64,000 nt of DNA from Axinella damicornis (lineage: Eukaryota > Porifera > Demospongiae > Axinellida > Axinellidae): assembly GCA_963931865.1 (NCBI GenBank), contig OZ007513.1, forward strand, positions 1,178,001 through 1,242,000, read 5' to 3'. Below are positions 34,301-45,281 of the stretch, in pieces. The number at the start of each line of letters is the position of its first letter. The stretch's first letter is position 1. Position numbers and translations under genes: made by a program. The notes beneath the pieces were generated by a model. It was not told where the DNA came from and did no database searches. It saw only the letters and a list, made by a program, of their open reading frames with translations.

Positions 34301-36061
34301 CTTTTGCAGCTATATATCCACCCTATAATGTGCCCCTGCAGAAATTAAGTGTGCTCGCGTTGCATATCTTTCAGAGTTTATACAGAGATGTAGGTTGAAT
34401 TCTTGCTATGCTATTCATAGCTGCTAATAACGTTGGGTGGTCACTTGCAGCCATCTCAGCAGTATGCCGTACCAAACATATTCACGTGCTGATGTACATG
34501 AGTGAATAATGTAATATGGTATGTACACCAGTCAGTACACTCCATGTACATAAAACAGCAAATTCACTTGCTTTGTTCCCAAGTGGATGCCAATGCTGCT
34601 CCATTCCATATGTTAGTGGTTGCTATTGCCTTCCATCATTTTTGGATACAGTGGTGTAATGTCGTCATACTCTGTGGTTATATTGCATGATGTGTGGATC
34701 ATGTGATTTGTCTTGTGTTATGAATGAAAGATCGTTCGGCTTGTTGAGTTTATGTATCTGAATCGATCCGGCTCCTAAGCGGAGCTCATGAACATTGCAA
34801 GTGGTATGCTCACTAGTAAGAGTAACGAGGTACAAGACTCGGTTGTTACCCTCTTATGAGCCTGCAGAAGCCCTGCTATGTACTGTAGTGGTTCCTTGCT
34901 GTTGCGATTCAGCTGTATGTCCACAACATAATATTTAGTTTGAATAATTAATGAGGCAGAAGCTATATATGCAGGCTTCCAAAGGGTGTTTATGTAGGTT
35001 AAAGCCCTTATACAATATTCAGCATTCAGCTATGGGGTATGGTCTAAGTAAGATAGACCCCTCCCATTCAGACTTTCGGACAGGCTGCACCCTCGACCAA
35101 TTAACACTGCCCTCGGTTCCCAGGGTGTTTATACGTTGTACTCTTAGTGGGAATGCAATGGTTTTCTGACTGGGGGTGAGAGCTGCAGGTCTTCACTCTC
35201 AGGATAGTTACTTGTAGTACGTTGTACAGAAGATCAAGTGAGGGGATCAGCTAGCTGGAAGCATTCAGGAAGGCAGCTGGATTTCTAGGCTAAAATATGA
35301 ATTCAGGTTACCACATCGCTTTGCAGTGCGAGAGCCAATCAGGCTACAAACTGACATTGACGTCAACGCTGTCGCTATCATTCATGTTGACATCTTCAAC
35401 ATTTGCATCACCCATTCTGGAATTCTGTTTACTTAACATTAGCTGACTGGGCAAGTGAAGTTATTTCAAACCGTCCTCCATTATCTGCTGAGCAGCTGCA
35501 CAATTTGATTACACGTGGGAGGGTAGAGTATAGAGTATGGAGCAGATTGTATCAATTACATTGAACAGGAAAGCTCGGCAATGAATATAATAACAGGCGC
35601 CGACATAAATTATATTCATAATTGAACAGGAAAGCTCGGATTGAACAGGAAAGCTTGGCACATGAATATATTAACAGACTGACAACATAATTATATTCAT
35701 ATGAATTGCTTTCAGTCTGCTCATTGCTAATGGAGAGGAAATCGGTACATGTCAACTGTGGAGTAGTGTATTCAGTGTTTACACCTACTTAGCAACCATT
35801 AATTTTGTGCTGATGTCACCATGCAGTACGCAGTACGTAAATTTCCTTCTCAGACAGTAGACGTCTTGTATGACCATTTCTGCTGATGTCACCATGCAGT
35901 ACGCAGTATGTAAACTTCCTTCTCATGTACATACGCACACACGCACCCAATCACAAACTCACACCACAGGTCCTGCATGGCCACAGTCACAGTCAACTCA
36001 GGACACATCAATGGATGACAACGGGGCAAACCACGGGCCGAACTGTCAGACCAAGGTCTGA
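31308..36061 (+). CDS. Class C GPCR, metabotropic-glutamate-like, copy 1
   Basis: Main exon 31308-34005, then a proposed last exon 35970-36061, about 929 residues. A signal peptide covers residues 1-20 (MKAFCIIALLIATALHGAVC). The Venus-flytrap ligand domain spans ~40-500 (VGAAASRVSI, QVSYASTSPLLS, DPYGQPG, WIGVDAW). A Cys-rich domain lies at ~530-595 (CGQCTPGQYRRE...CCGDCTPC...), which GABA-B receptors lack. Seven transmembrane helices span ~605-865. Thr of YAST and Tyr of DPYG match glutamate-contact positions in mGluRs, so an amino-acid ligand is plausible; the ligand is unknown. The ATG at 31254 is lost in copy 2 and the signal peptide starts at 31308, so I use the latter. Without splicing, the frame ends at 34040 with a tail that differs from copy 2; splicing at AACG/GTACGT gives matching tails. 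Confidence 0.88.
34041..35969 (+). other. Proposed GPCR copy 1 intron, no gene seen
   Basis: Non-coding AT-rich sequence with short inverted and direct repeats (for example AACAGGAAAGCTCGG around 35566-35650). Most of it (about 34370-35900) has no counterpart in GPCR copy 2, whose intron instead holds two fold-back elements. Confidence 0.5.
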
Positions 36062-37225
36062 ATTTGTGGATGTCGCGCGTAACTTTTAACTACGTTTATC
36101 ACAGTAGCCACGTCACACCATTAATTTCACAGTTTGTTGTAAGGTCCACATGCACTGCACTAGAAGTTGTACCCACAGGTTGTTTTCTGAGAAAACAAAA
36201 CGTTTGCGATCAATCCAAGTAATGGACTTTCAAGTCAATTGTTTTTTTTGCCAGACGTGTACGAATTATTTTTAATTGTGAATTGTGTAGTCATGGCCTT
36301 GTTTACTCATGTTCAGCAAGCTGATTGTGTTAGTAAAGCTGCGCAGGATGGTCCACTCTTCTGAGTTTTCTCCAGAGGCCTGCATGTGTGAACCAATGTT
36401 GTGTGATTGTAGGTTACTAATCAACAGCCACCTTAATTTAATTTTTAGATGTTTGTTTATTTGGCAACCTTGAAACAACTATGTATGGGTTCAAACATCT
36501 GCAAATATAAGAGATGTTTGTTGATGTGGTTACATGTAAGTTTCACAATGAGTTATTTGTAGCCTCACACCCAAGCGCTCGGCCTTTGATCTATCCAGAT
36601 TTTGTCTCAGTTGCAGCCTTGGGATAACTCATCTCTCAGCCATTGTCTGCCTGTCCGGACCCGAGGAATAGTGTTCATTACAACAAATGAAAAGGTTGCA
36701 GTTCTTTAAGCCCACTCACCGCAAACAAGGAGAAATGGCCCACCCAGTGCCACGCAACCAATTGGGGTCTTTCTACAGCCATGTTACCCAAAGGGTGAAC
36801 CCACCCTTCCTGCTCACTCTGCAACAATATCGCCAGAAGTGACATCACACGATGAAAGTCTGATGACATGACTTCTTTTGAAATCCTTGGTGGTTAAAGG
36901 GATAACTTATTGTGGTTTACGCAACGTTGAACATATTTTGAACATAAACTTTATAAGTGAAAAACGTTAGTTGCATGTACATACAAAACAAATGTACATG
37001 AAATAAAATAAATTGTGGTTATTACAAGTGACCATAAGACTGCTTAGATGGGTGTGGTTAGTTATGAATATTATTAAAAGTTTGTATAATATGTACATGA
37101 ATATGTACATAATAAAAGGGAAGATTATAAACATTAATGTAGGAGTTTTTGTTACGTATAATAATATAATTACACAAGAAGTTAAATCAAAAAGGTTAAT
37201 AATTAAATTAATGAATTCAGCAGAT
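36062..37225. other. Convergent intergenic stretch, GPCR copy 1 / HELZ-like tail
   Basis: About 1.2 kb, AT-rich. Counterpart of 50.05-51.83 kb. A possible exon-like stretch at 36.57-36.90 kb is frame-broken relative to 51.13-51.51 kb. No confident gene. Confidence 0.4.
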
Positions 37226-39103
37226 TCAGTTGAATTCATTGTCAGAGACGTACAGCTCCTGCTGGGCCCCTGGAAGGGGACTAGATCGGTTGCTCGCAGC
37301 AGACACAGCCGCTTCCAGTGGAGAAAGCCCTTTACCACCATCAATAGGCGGGACCTTGCTACCTGGGAGTTGGTTAGTCTGTGAGCAGCCATGGGGACAG
37401 AGAGGGAGGCTAAAATTAACACTAGGAGTTGTGAAGACAATCAGACTCGCTTTAGCCTAGTTCCCAAGCCCGAGATAGAGGCCGTCTCGGGCCTGGGAAT
37501 GAGGCTAGACTCGCTTGTACTTTACTTTTGCAGACTTCGGGATTTCATAGCCAAAAAAGGGCACTGCGCTCTGAGCAGCAGCACATGGTAGCCTGTTCTT
37601 ACTAGGAACATTTCTGAAATTTAGATGCTCAGAAGGTAATGACGGAAAGTATTTCGCTATGTGTGTGTGCATGTATGCACTGTGGTGTGCATGTATGCAC
37701 AAGCCTTTGGGATTGTTATGATAAGGATAAGACCACTAAACATACAGAAAGGACACATAGCAAGCTTCTCCTGATTGCCAAAGGGCCATTAGGAAGCATC
37801 GGAAACTGGGGGAGAATATGTACCCATGTGAGAATACCTACTTGCACATGCAGCTGTTCTTGAGTGTTGGTGAAGTACGCTGAAACTGCATGTTGAAAGA
37901 AAACGGGCAACGTCCATGTAAATATACGGACAGTCCATGTAAATATACGGACAGTCCATGTAAATATACAGATTCACAGACAGAGAGACACGGATAGATA
38001 CAGCAACACAACGGCATCCATTTCTACATTCGCATGGGCGCCACATTTCAATGCTGGCAAGATTCATGATTGTATAGAATTTGTTCCTTGAAGATAGCCT
38101 TGTATCCATGCCTTCTCGCCCCAGCATTGGTAGCTTGCAGCACCAATTAGTATCGGGGGAAGGACTGGTAAAACTTGTTACATTCTATGTGCAGTGGACG
38201 TGGTCATTCTTGGAAAACAGCGAGCACGCTACCAATTGCAACCACAGACAACAGAGTGTCTGAGCGGTCGACATAAGGCAGTCTTGGAGACGTTTCTCAG
38301 GTTCAGAAATCCACCCTACAGCGGTACGGGTTTCTGAAGCCACTCCTTCACGCAATCACCCCACGTCCAAGTTCATCACTACACGTGAAGTTTTACCAGG
38401 CCTCCTCCCGTGTTAGTACAGCAAGTGACGGTGAGAAGGTGAGAAGGTGAGAAGGCCTGGGTATGAAGCTACCTAGGAGGCCCACACAAGATAGCTGCAG
38501 TCGCTAAGCAACAACTGCAAACTCGGATGCACACAATAATGTTGGGGGGGGGGAGACGAAGGGGTCTCCCCCCGTTGAAAAATACCCATGCAGTATGCAT
38601 GTAACACCAGCATACAATGACTGCACACCTCCATATGTGAATGCTGAGTTCATTTGTGGTTGGGTCAATGGCTGGGTCAGGGGTTGGGTCAGAGGTTGGG
38701 TCAGGGGCTGGGTGAGCGGTTGGGACATCTGCGGCATCTGCTGAGACAGCTGCTGAGGTGCGACCATTGGTGGAGCCCTCTCATCCATCACAGGCCCACT
38801 CTTCACACCGGGTCCACCCCCTGTCACAAGACCACCTCTTGCACCCATCACACCTCCTCCGGTTGTGCCACGCCCACCCATAACACCAGCACCACCATCA
38901 CGCATGACACCAGGTCCACCCATCACTCCTCTCCCCGGTCCAGCCATCACAGTCCCCGGACCCATCATACCCTGCATGCCGATACCGATGTTTGGACGTG
39001 CCACGTTGTGCTGTTCACCCGCCATGTGGTTACCCGCGGGAAGCACCCCACCTCCCATGTTCACACCAGCAGCATGACCGGATTTATACAACTTCACAAA
39101 CTC
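37226..39103 (-). CDS. HELZ-like gene, last two exons, duplicated fragment
   Basis: Minus-strand exons 39103-38629 (475 nt) and 37362-37226 (stop TGA), joined in phase 1. Translation starts EFVKLYKSGHAAGVNMGGGV, runs through a Gly/Met/Pro-rich repeat region and (QPLT)n repeats, and ends KVPPIDGGKGLSPLEAAVS...SDNEFN. This is a second copy of the C-terminal tail at 53564-51828, 24 nt shorter through two in-frame 12-nt differences. Upstream exons are missing because the duplication breaks at 39338, so this copy is probably a non-functional 3' fragment unless it is fused elsewhere. Confidence 0.65.
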
Positions 39104-39338
39104 CTGCAGGAAAGATCAATGGATGTTGTCGTGTGTGAAAGCAGGCTGCAACTGTTGAAGGTTCGTTTGCACACAACTTTCAAAGGTAAATGTTTTCTTA
39201 AGAATGAATTGAAGAATTGATGTGCTACAATGTATGTTGTGACCAGCAGAACAGCTACTTGCCACGGCATAGCGCCCTACACACACCAAGTGGTGTGAGC
39301 TGGCTACAGCCAAGTATATATTTCAATACTAAAAACAT

Positions 39339-41488
39339 GCAAAGAACGACGGCAACAGAGTAGGGAGTGAGGAGACTGCCGAACGAGCGGTAGTGAGTAA
39401 GGAGGTGGTGAAGGAGGCACCTGGCGTTCAAGGACTTCCTTGCAGGAGAGAAGAGCCCCGGACCTGCAGGGAAGAGCTCACCTGCGGTGGGGGGTGGCTT
39501 AAGGACATCAGTTGCTGGTCCCTCAAGGGAGGCTGAGGACCAGGGCGAACCCAGTAAGTGTTCTGATATTCAAACGGCCAAGGTGGGCAGAGAGGAGGAG
39601 GATGCTGAGCGATGGAGGGTTCCCTCAGCCTAATTTCTCGGGCAGGTCAACTCGCCTGGAAATTCCAGACCTGCTGAGTTGGCTGCAGTGCTTGAGCCAC
39701 TATGCCGCAGTGCTTGAGCCACTATGCCGCAGTGCTTGAGCTACTATGCCGCATCGGTGACTTCCAAGCACCCAGAAAAGAGGAATGAGCTTTGGGCTTA
39801 TCAAGCTACGTTGATTGGAGAGGCTAGGCAGTGCGGTTGCCGGGGCTGACTCCTATATGATTCTACCTTTCAGGCAACAAATCACCTCCTTTGAAGAGGT
39901 ACATTTTTCAAAGATTAACCAGTCTCTTCATTTCATCACATATGGGGGTGGGGCTAAGTTTTGCCCTGACTGCACGATGGCAGACCACTCCCATGAGGGG
40001 TGTGCATTGCATCCAAACCAGCCAATTGTGCAGATGCGGGAGTCAGTGAGGGGCGGGAGGGATGAGCTATGCTCAAGGCCCTCAGACAACTACAAGAGAA
40101 AGGAGAGGAGAGGCGCTTGCTTCCAGTGGAATGATGGGAAGTGTACGCACCCCTACTGCCGTTATGAGCATGTCTGCTCTTGGTGCTATGGGGACCACAA
40201 GAAGGTGGCCTGCAAAGCTGGTGGCGGAGAGGCCAACCAGAAGAGGGTGCTGGGGCAGCCAGGCCCTTGAGAGGCCAACCGGAAGAGGGAGCCTGGGGCA
40301 GCCAGGCCCCTGACTCATGATCAGTGACTGATCAAGGAGCTGAGCTGACTGGGAGCTTGCGTTGCTCTTGCCATGTATCAAGATGCCACTAAGGGGGTTG
40401 GTAAAGAGATCAGAGAACAGCGGGTAACAAAGTAGTTGTAGTTATAGTACCATAGTGTGCCAGTTGTCTTTCTAAATTTGAAGTAGCTATTGGGCATGCA
40501 GCAGGAGAACGGCTCCCACAGATGTATGTATATGAGGGAGTTGAGAGAGATGGACGGCAGAAAGCCGGAGATTACACAGAGAGCTATCCCAGAATGTCTC
40601 CGCAGTAGCAATAACCCTCTGGTGGTGGAAGAGTGGGAGAAGTTCCTGAGAGCAATACCCCTCTGGTGGTGGAAGAGTGGGAGAAGTTCCTGAGAGCAAT
40701 ACCCCTCTGGTGGTGGAAGAGTGGGAGAAGTTCCTGAGAGCAATAGCTACCCCTCTGGTGGTGGAAGAGTGGGAGAAGTTCCTGAGAGCAATACCCCTCT
40801 GGTGGTGGAAGAGTGGGAGAAGTTCCTGAGAGCAATACCCCTCTGGTGGTGGAAGAGTGGGAGAAGTTCCTGAGAGACCACCAGATAAGGAGTATAGTGA
40901 CTACCTGGTGAGGGTATGAAGGAGGATTCAGGACAGGCTTCCGATACTCAGGCTGTGTGTGCAGACAGGGTCGAACATGAAGCCGGCACCAGATCACCCA
41001 GGGATGGTTGACAGATACCTTGCACGGGAAGTGGAACTGGGTAGAGAGAGTGGTTGTCCTGGATCGGGAGGCTCTGCCTGCATATCAGGTGAGCCGCTTC
41101 AGGATCATTCCCAAGAGCCAACCGGGGACGTTATTGAATCACGGGAGTCATTTATATCTACAAGATGCAGCTCTGTTCAACCAAGTCATGCCGTACGCCC
41201 TCAGTAAGGTCAGAAAGCCAACCTTGGTGTAACAGGTGACAACACAAAGATGCACGTACATGTACATGTTGTATGGGTACCGACGGGAGTCAATTTTGCT
41301 ATGGGGTCTAATCGTGCCTCACGCCCACTTTACCGAATATTTCCCCAGTTATTTTCAGCTTGTGTACCTCGGTGAACTATATGGAGAATGTAACGGAACT
41401 GCTTGCACATGCGAGAACAATGGATACCAGGTGTTCTCCCCGTATTGCACACCTGTCCACAGCCGCCATGCACATGTGCAGTACCAAA
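39339..41488 (+). pseudogene. DIRS-like retroelement remnant between the duplicates
   Basis: Broken coding sequence. 39.89-40.26 kb encodes a gag-like zinc knuckle (ACFQWNDGKCTHPYCRYEHV, then CSWCYGDHKKVACK). 40.9-41.2 kb encodes sequence typical of the region before reverse transcriptase in DIRS/Ngaro-type elements (DHPGMVDRYLAREVELGR, then VSRFRIIPKSQPG). Frames are interrupted throughout and the reverse-transcriptase palm is missing. About 250 bp at its right end (41240-41488) encodes a Cys-rich stretch I cannot place. A second copy is at 57690-59314. The family call is from motif resemblance only. Confidence 0.6.
40606..40880 (+). repeat. 44-bp VNTR, six copies, inside the retroelement remnant
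   Basis: Unit CCCCTCTGGTGGTGGAAGAG then TGGGAGAAGTTCCTGAGAG... Copies start at 40621, 40665, 40709, 40756, 40800 and 40844. The sister element has a single unit at about 58970-59010, so the array expanded after insertion. Confidence 0.85.
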
Positions 41489-41765
41489 GTTTTAAGAATG
41501 GATGTCACTCACTTGCGACATTCTAGATGGTGTATATCAATAATAATTGCTTTCAAGTTTGTGGTTGTTTCATTGCCTTCAGAGAAGAAACTTGTGAAGC
41601 TCTCGCTCAGATATTGGCCCCACCCAGTTCATCCCACTCATACTATAAATTCCCTAATAACAGCCTGCATGGACACTCCCCGGCCTGTCAGTGTAAAGTG
41701 CAGTACAGCACTCAGCTGCAGTGGAATATATAGCATGCATGGCCTTTACACTTTTCAACCCTGAC

Positions 41766-42508
41766 TAGGCCTTGACAAATTATGCTAGCATAATTTTGAG
41801 AATAATAGGTAGCTACTCAAAAGCATAAGAGAATTATGCTGGAATAATAGGCATAAATATTCAGACCTGTGAGAATAATAGGTTACACTTATAGTTGATG
41901 CTGTACTAAATGCATGCTTGCTCTAGCTTAAACTGATTGCATTGACAATCATGCACACACTCACAGGCGTGCAGGCCTATCTCGCGAAGCCACACCCTCG
42001 CACCAAACATTAGCATGTAAACTGATTCTATACCTTATACTGGTTCAGCCATCCTCTGCAGCTATAGAGCAAACGTTCTCCATCTTGCAAAACTCCTTTA
42101 CCCATAATATATATCAACAGCAGTCATCGCTATAGAGGAATATTATGCTCCTGTACAATGTACATATGCTGCAGTACAAGGAACACGGGAGTCGGTAATA
42201 CAGCTAGCAGTGGCTCGATCTCGCAGCGCAGCTCCCTCGATCATGATCATCAGTACACGTGCCGTGTCGGCAAAGAACAAAGCATATTTTCAAAATTTCA
42301 TTTCCGGTCAATAAAAAGTTATTCCGTTATTCCGTTATTCCGTTATTCCGTATTCCGCGTTTTACCGACTCCCAAGGAATGCTGAGTGGATAGTATGAAG
42401 AATAATGTTGAGAATAATAGGACAACTTCAAAGCATAATAGGCATTAATGCTGAGAATAGGGGAATAGAATACTAGGGCGGAAAAAAAGCATAATTTGTC
42501 AAGGCCTA
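41766..42508. mobile_element. hAT-type MITE, 8-bp TSD ACCCTGAC
   Basis: 743 bp with perfect 20-bp inverted ends (TAGGCCTTGACAAATTATGC), flanked by ACCCTGAC at 41758-41765 and 42509-42516. The empty site is intact in copy 1 near 29096. Non-coding; the interior has AGAATAATAGG-type repeats and a short ATTCCGTT tandem array near 42323. Confidence 0.85.
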
Positions 42509-42679
42509 ACCCTGACTGCTATAGCTATTATTTTATGAGGAAACCTAGTCTCGTTCCCAGGCCTTCTACACCTCCAGTTCTTGATCGCTTGCAAGTGGTC
42601 AAATACTGGAGGTGTAGAAGGCCTGGGAACGAGGCTAAGGAACCCCCCAAATTTGCTATATAGCTATATCAGTGTGTTC

Positions 42680-43155
42680 CGCAGCTGGTGTGCTGCAATG
42701 CAGCTGGTGCACTGCATTGCAGCTGGTGCACTGCATTGCAGCTGGTGCGCTGCATTGCAGCTTATGCAGGTGGCCATGGTTTCTTGCTCACAGTAGCGTT
42801 CATTGTCACACTGCAGCTCATACTGCAGCTGGTGCACTGCATTGCAGCATAGATAATAGAACTACGTAGTTCTATTATCTATGATTGCAGCTGGTGCGCT
42901 GCATTGCAGCTGGTGCGCTGCATTGGCTGGTGCGCTGCATTGCAGCTGGTGCGCTGCATTGGCTGGTGCGCTGCATTGCAGCTGGTGCACTGCATTGCAG
43001 CTGGTGCGCTGCATTGCAGCTGGTGCGCTGCATTGCAGCTGGTGCGCTGCATTGCAGCTGGTGCGCTGCATTGCAGCTGGTGCGCTGCATTGCAGCTGGT
43101 GCACTGCATTGCAGCTGGTGTGCTGCATTGAAGCTGGTGCGCTGCATTGCAGCTC
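42680..43155. repeat. 19-bp minisatellite, copy 2
   Basis: Same (GCAGCTGGTGCGCTGCATT)n array as 29262-29715 with different copy number and an inserted perfect palindrome (ATAGATAATAGAACTACGTA ... TATCTAT) at 42849-42884. Confidence 0.85.
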
Positions 43156-44548
43156 AGGTGGCCATTGTATCATGCTCACAGTAGCGCCACAGTTGATTAT
43201 CACGCTGCATTGCACCTCCAGTGTATGCTGCAGTCCACACTGTGAGTCTGTGACTATTGGCACCATTATCATTCAGCTTCAGGCTCCTCTCCTAAAAGAC
43301 TCGAACCAGCAACACAAAGCTGTTGCAATGGCAGTTCTTTGCCACAAGAACAATGTACTTTGCATTGAGTCAATGACTGTAACAGTGTAACTGCATGATT
43401 GCAGAATTGCAGCTCGATCAGACAACCCAACCAGTTATCTTTGGTGTAGCTACTACCAATTAAGTTAGCGGCTGGTGGAGCACTAGCCTCGTTCCCAGGC
43501 TATTACCAAGAGCGCCTGGGAATGAGGCTGGTGGAGCACAAGGCTATAGCTATAGCTCTACTACTAAAGGTTTCCTACATTATTAATTGCTCCTCAAAAG
43601 TGTTTGTGGGTCAACATCCTCTTGAAAATAGTCCCCCAAACACTTACCTAGCTACTATGCTCACTTGTCATAGGAGAGATTTTCTTTCTTTCCTAGGAGT
43701 CGACTCAGCTCTACCCTTAAGAATGAGTAGGTGTGTATAAAGTTTTCTTTAAGGCATTTCCACCTGATAGCTACAGTTCACAACATACGCATCCTTCGGA
43801 GGGGATGTAGCTAAAGCCGTCGGTCCCGGGGTAGCTACTGGTTAGTATTAGTATTCAGTTGCTATTTCTGGTTACCACGTTAGCAACCCTATATGGTGGT
43901 GTCTCATAATATTATAGCTAGAAGGGGAAAAAAAGAATGCCGCATCTGAAGGGTTTCATGCAGGTCCTGGGCCCCATAAACAGGTGGTGGGGATATGACA
44001 TCATTGCTGAACTCACTTGAAATGGCATTAATTTTATCAAACTTGTTTTTCTGGACGGCATGTGCTTCATGTTCAAGCCTATCAAACTTTGAACGTATGT
44101 ATTCTAGGCTCTAGGTGGTAATTACTGGTGAGGGGAGTTTGCTAACTGAAGGAGTCCCACTGTTGGTCTGGCAGGAAGGACATATTTTAGGCATAGATTC
44201 CATTATCTGTGCTTTAGGTAGAGGACACATGTACGTATTCAGCACCAGTACCCTGGCCTTAACCATTGCCTTACTTCCTGGTGCACCAATATAGCTAGCT
44301 AACCAAATCATTGTTGGAAAGATAAGCATTTCCTGAGGAAGTACTATGTCATATTCTTATGCCTTATCATGTCACTGGATGCACTGTGTCGCTTTCCTGG
44401 TGCTAGCGCTTTTTCTGGTACAGCAAAAAGGTTGTTGCTATGTACTTTCGATCATCGGCTCCTGAATGCACTTCCTCGTATTGAAGGTCAAAGTTCAAGA
44501 TCGGTATCGCAAGTGCGGTGTGCTAGCTAAATACACTGAGCCGTGAAC

Positions 44549-45202
44549 TACGGAAGTTTTCGCGTTAAATATATTTCGCGTTGTTTTTATTTTCGTCGCT
44601 CGAGCACACCGACGAAAATTGCGAAAATTTCGCTCACGCGTACACGGGTACGTTCCCGGGACCGGATACCATGTCGCGCCATTGGAGAGGAGCTGGAGCG
44701 TCGGACAGCGCGAGCGAGGGAATGCAGCGGACACCCATGCCGTATCACTGACGGAGAGGGAACAGCCATCGGCTACTTACCTCGAAAGAGTTCACCCGTC
44801 TGTTTTGGTCCGCGGTTCCAACTGCCTTCAGAAGTTCGCTTCCGCGATCGCGCGCTGGGCTGGTATAGAAGCGCTGTGGCTATTGGTCCGGCAGTACTAA
44901 CTACATACTCTAGGTATAGACCGGAAATGCGCGCGCATCTAGAACCGGCCCTGGCCCTAATATACCCTAAGCCGCCTGCCGGACCAATAGCCACTTCGGG
45001 TATCGCTGAGCTCAGCGATCTTCCAGGATCGGAACACCATCGACAGGTTTCTGGTAGCGCAGCAGAGCCATACTTGTACTTCGATTCACGAAAACTCACA
45101 CGTTTAGTATAATTCGACGTTGAAAATATTTCGTATTTTTATTTTTCGTCGTAATGCTGTATCGACGAAAATTAATTACGGCCAAAATTTCCCGATCTAC
45201 GG
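44549..45202. mobile_element. Insertion directly upstream of GPCR copy 2
   Basis: About 650 bp replacing 10-20 bp of copy 1 (31210-31228). Both ends carry inverted TTTTATTTTCGTCG/CGACGAAAA motifs. It contains the nested short MITE at about 44873-44995. It ends ~80 bp before the GPCR start codon, so the two receptor copies have different proximal promoters. Confidence 0.65.
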
Positions 45203-45281
45203 TATGCGGTATTCACCCCTACTCTGTACGTCCAAAGCACGCTTTGAGTTTGTAATCGTCTCGCCTGGTGTCGCGATCTCG

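Larger units (their letters stand above)
28768..39338. repeat. Segmental duplication, copy 1 (GPCR + HELZ-like 3' exons)
   Basis: Near-identical to 41489-53800. The left edge begins at TTTTAAGAATGGATGTCACT right after the E2-DEATH 3' region. The right edge ends at CAATACTAAAAACAT, after which retroelement sequence begins. Differences are mainly insertions: 37.45-37.51 kb here, and several elements in copy 2. Confidence 0.85.
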
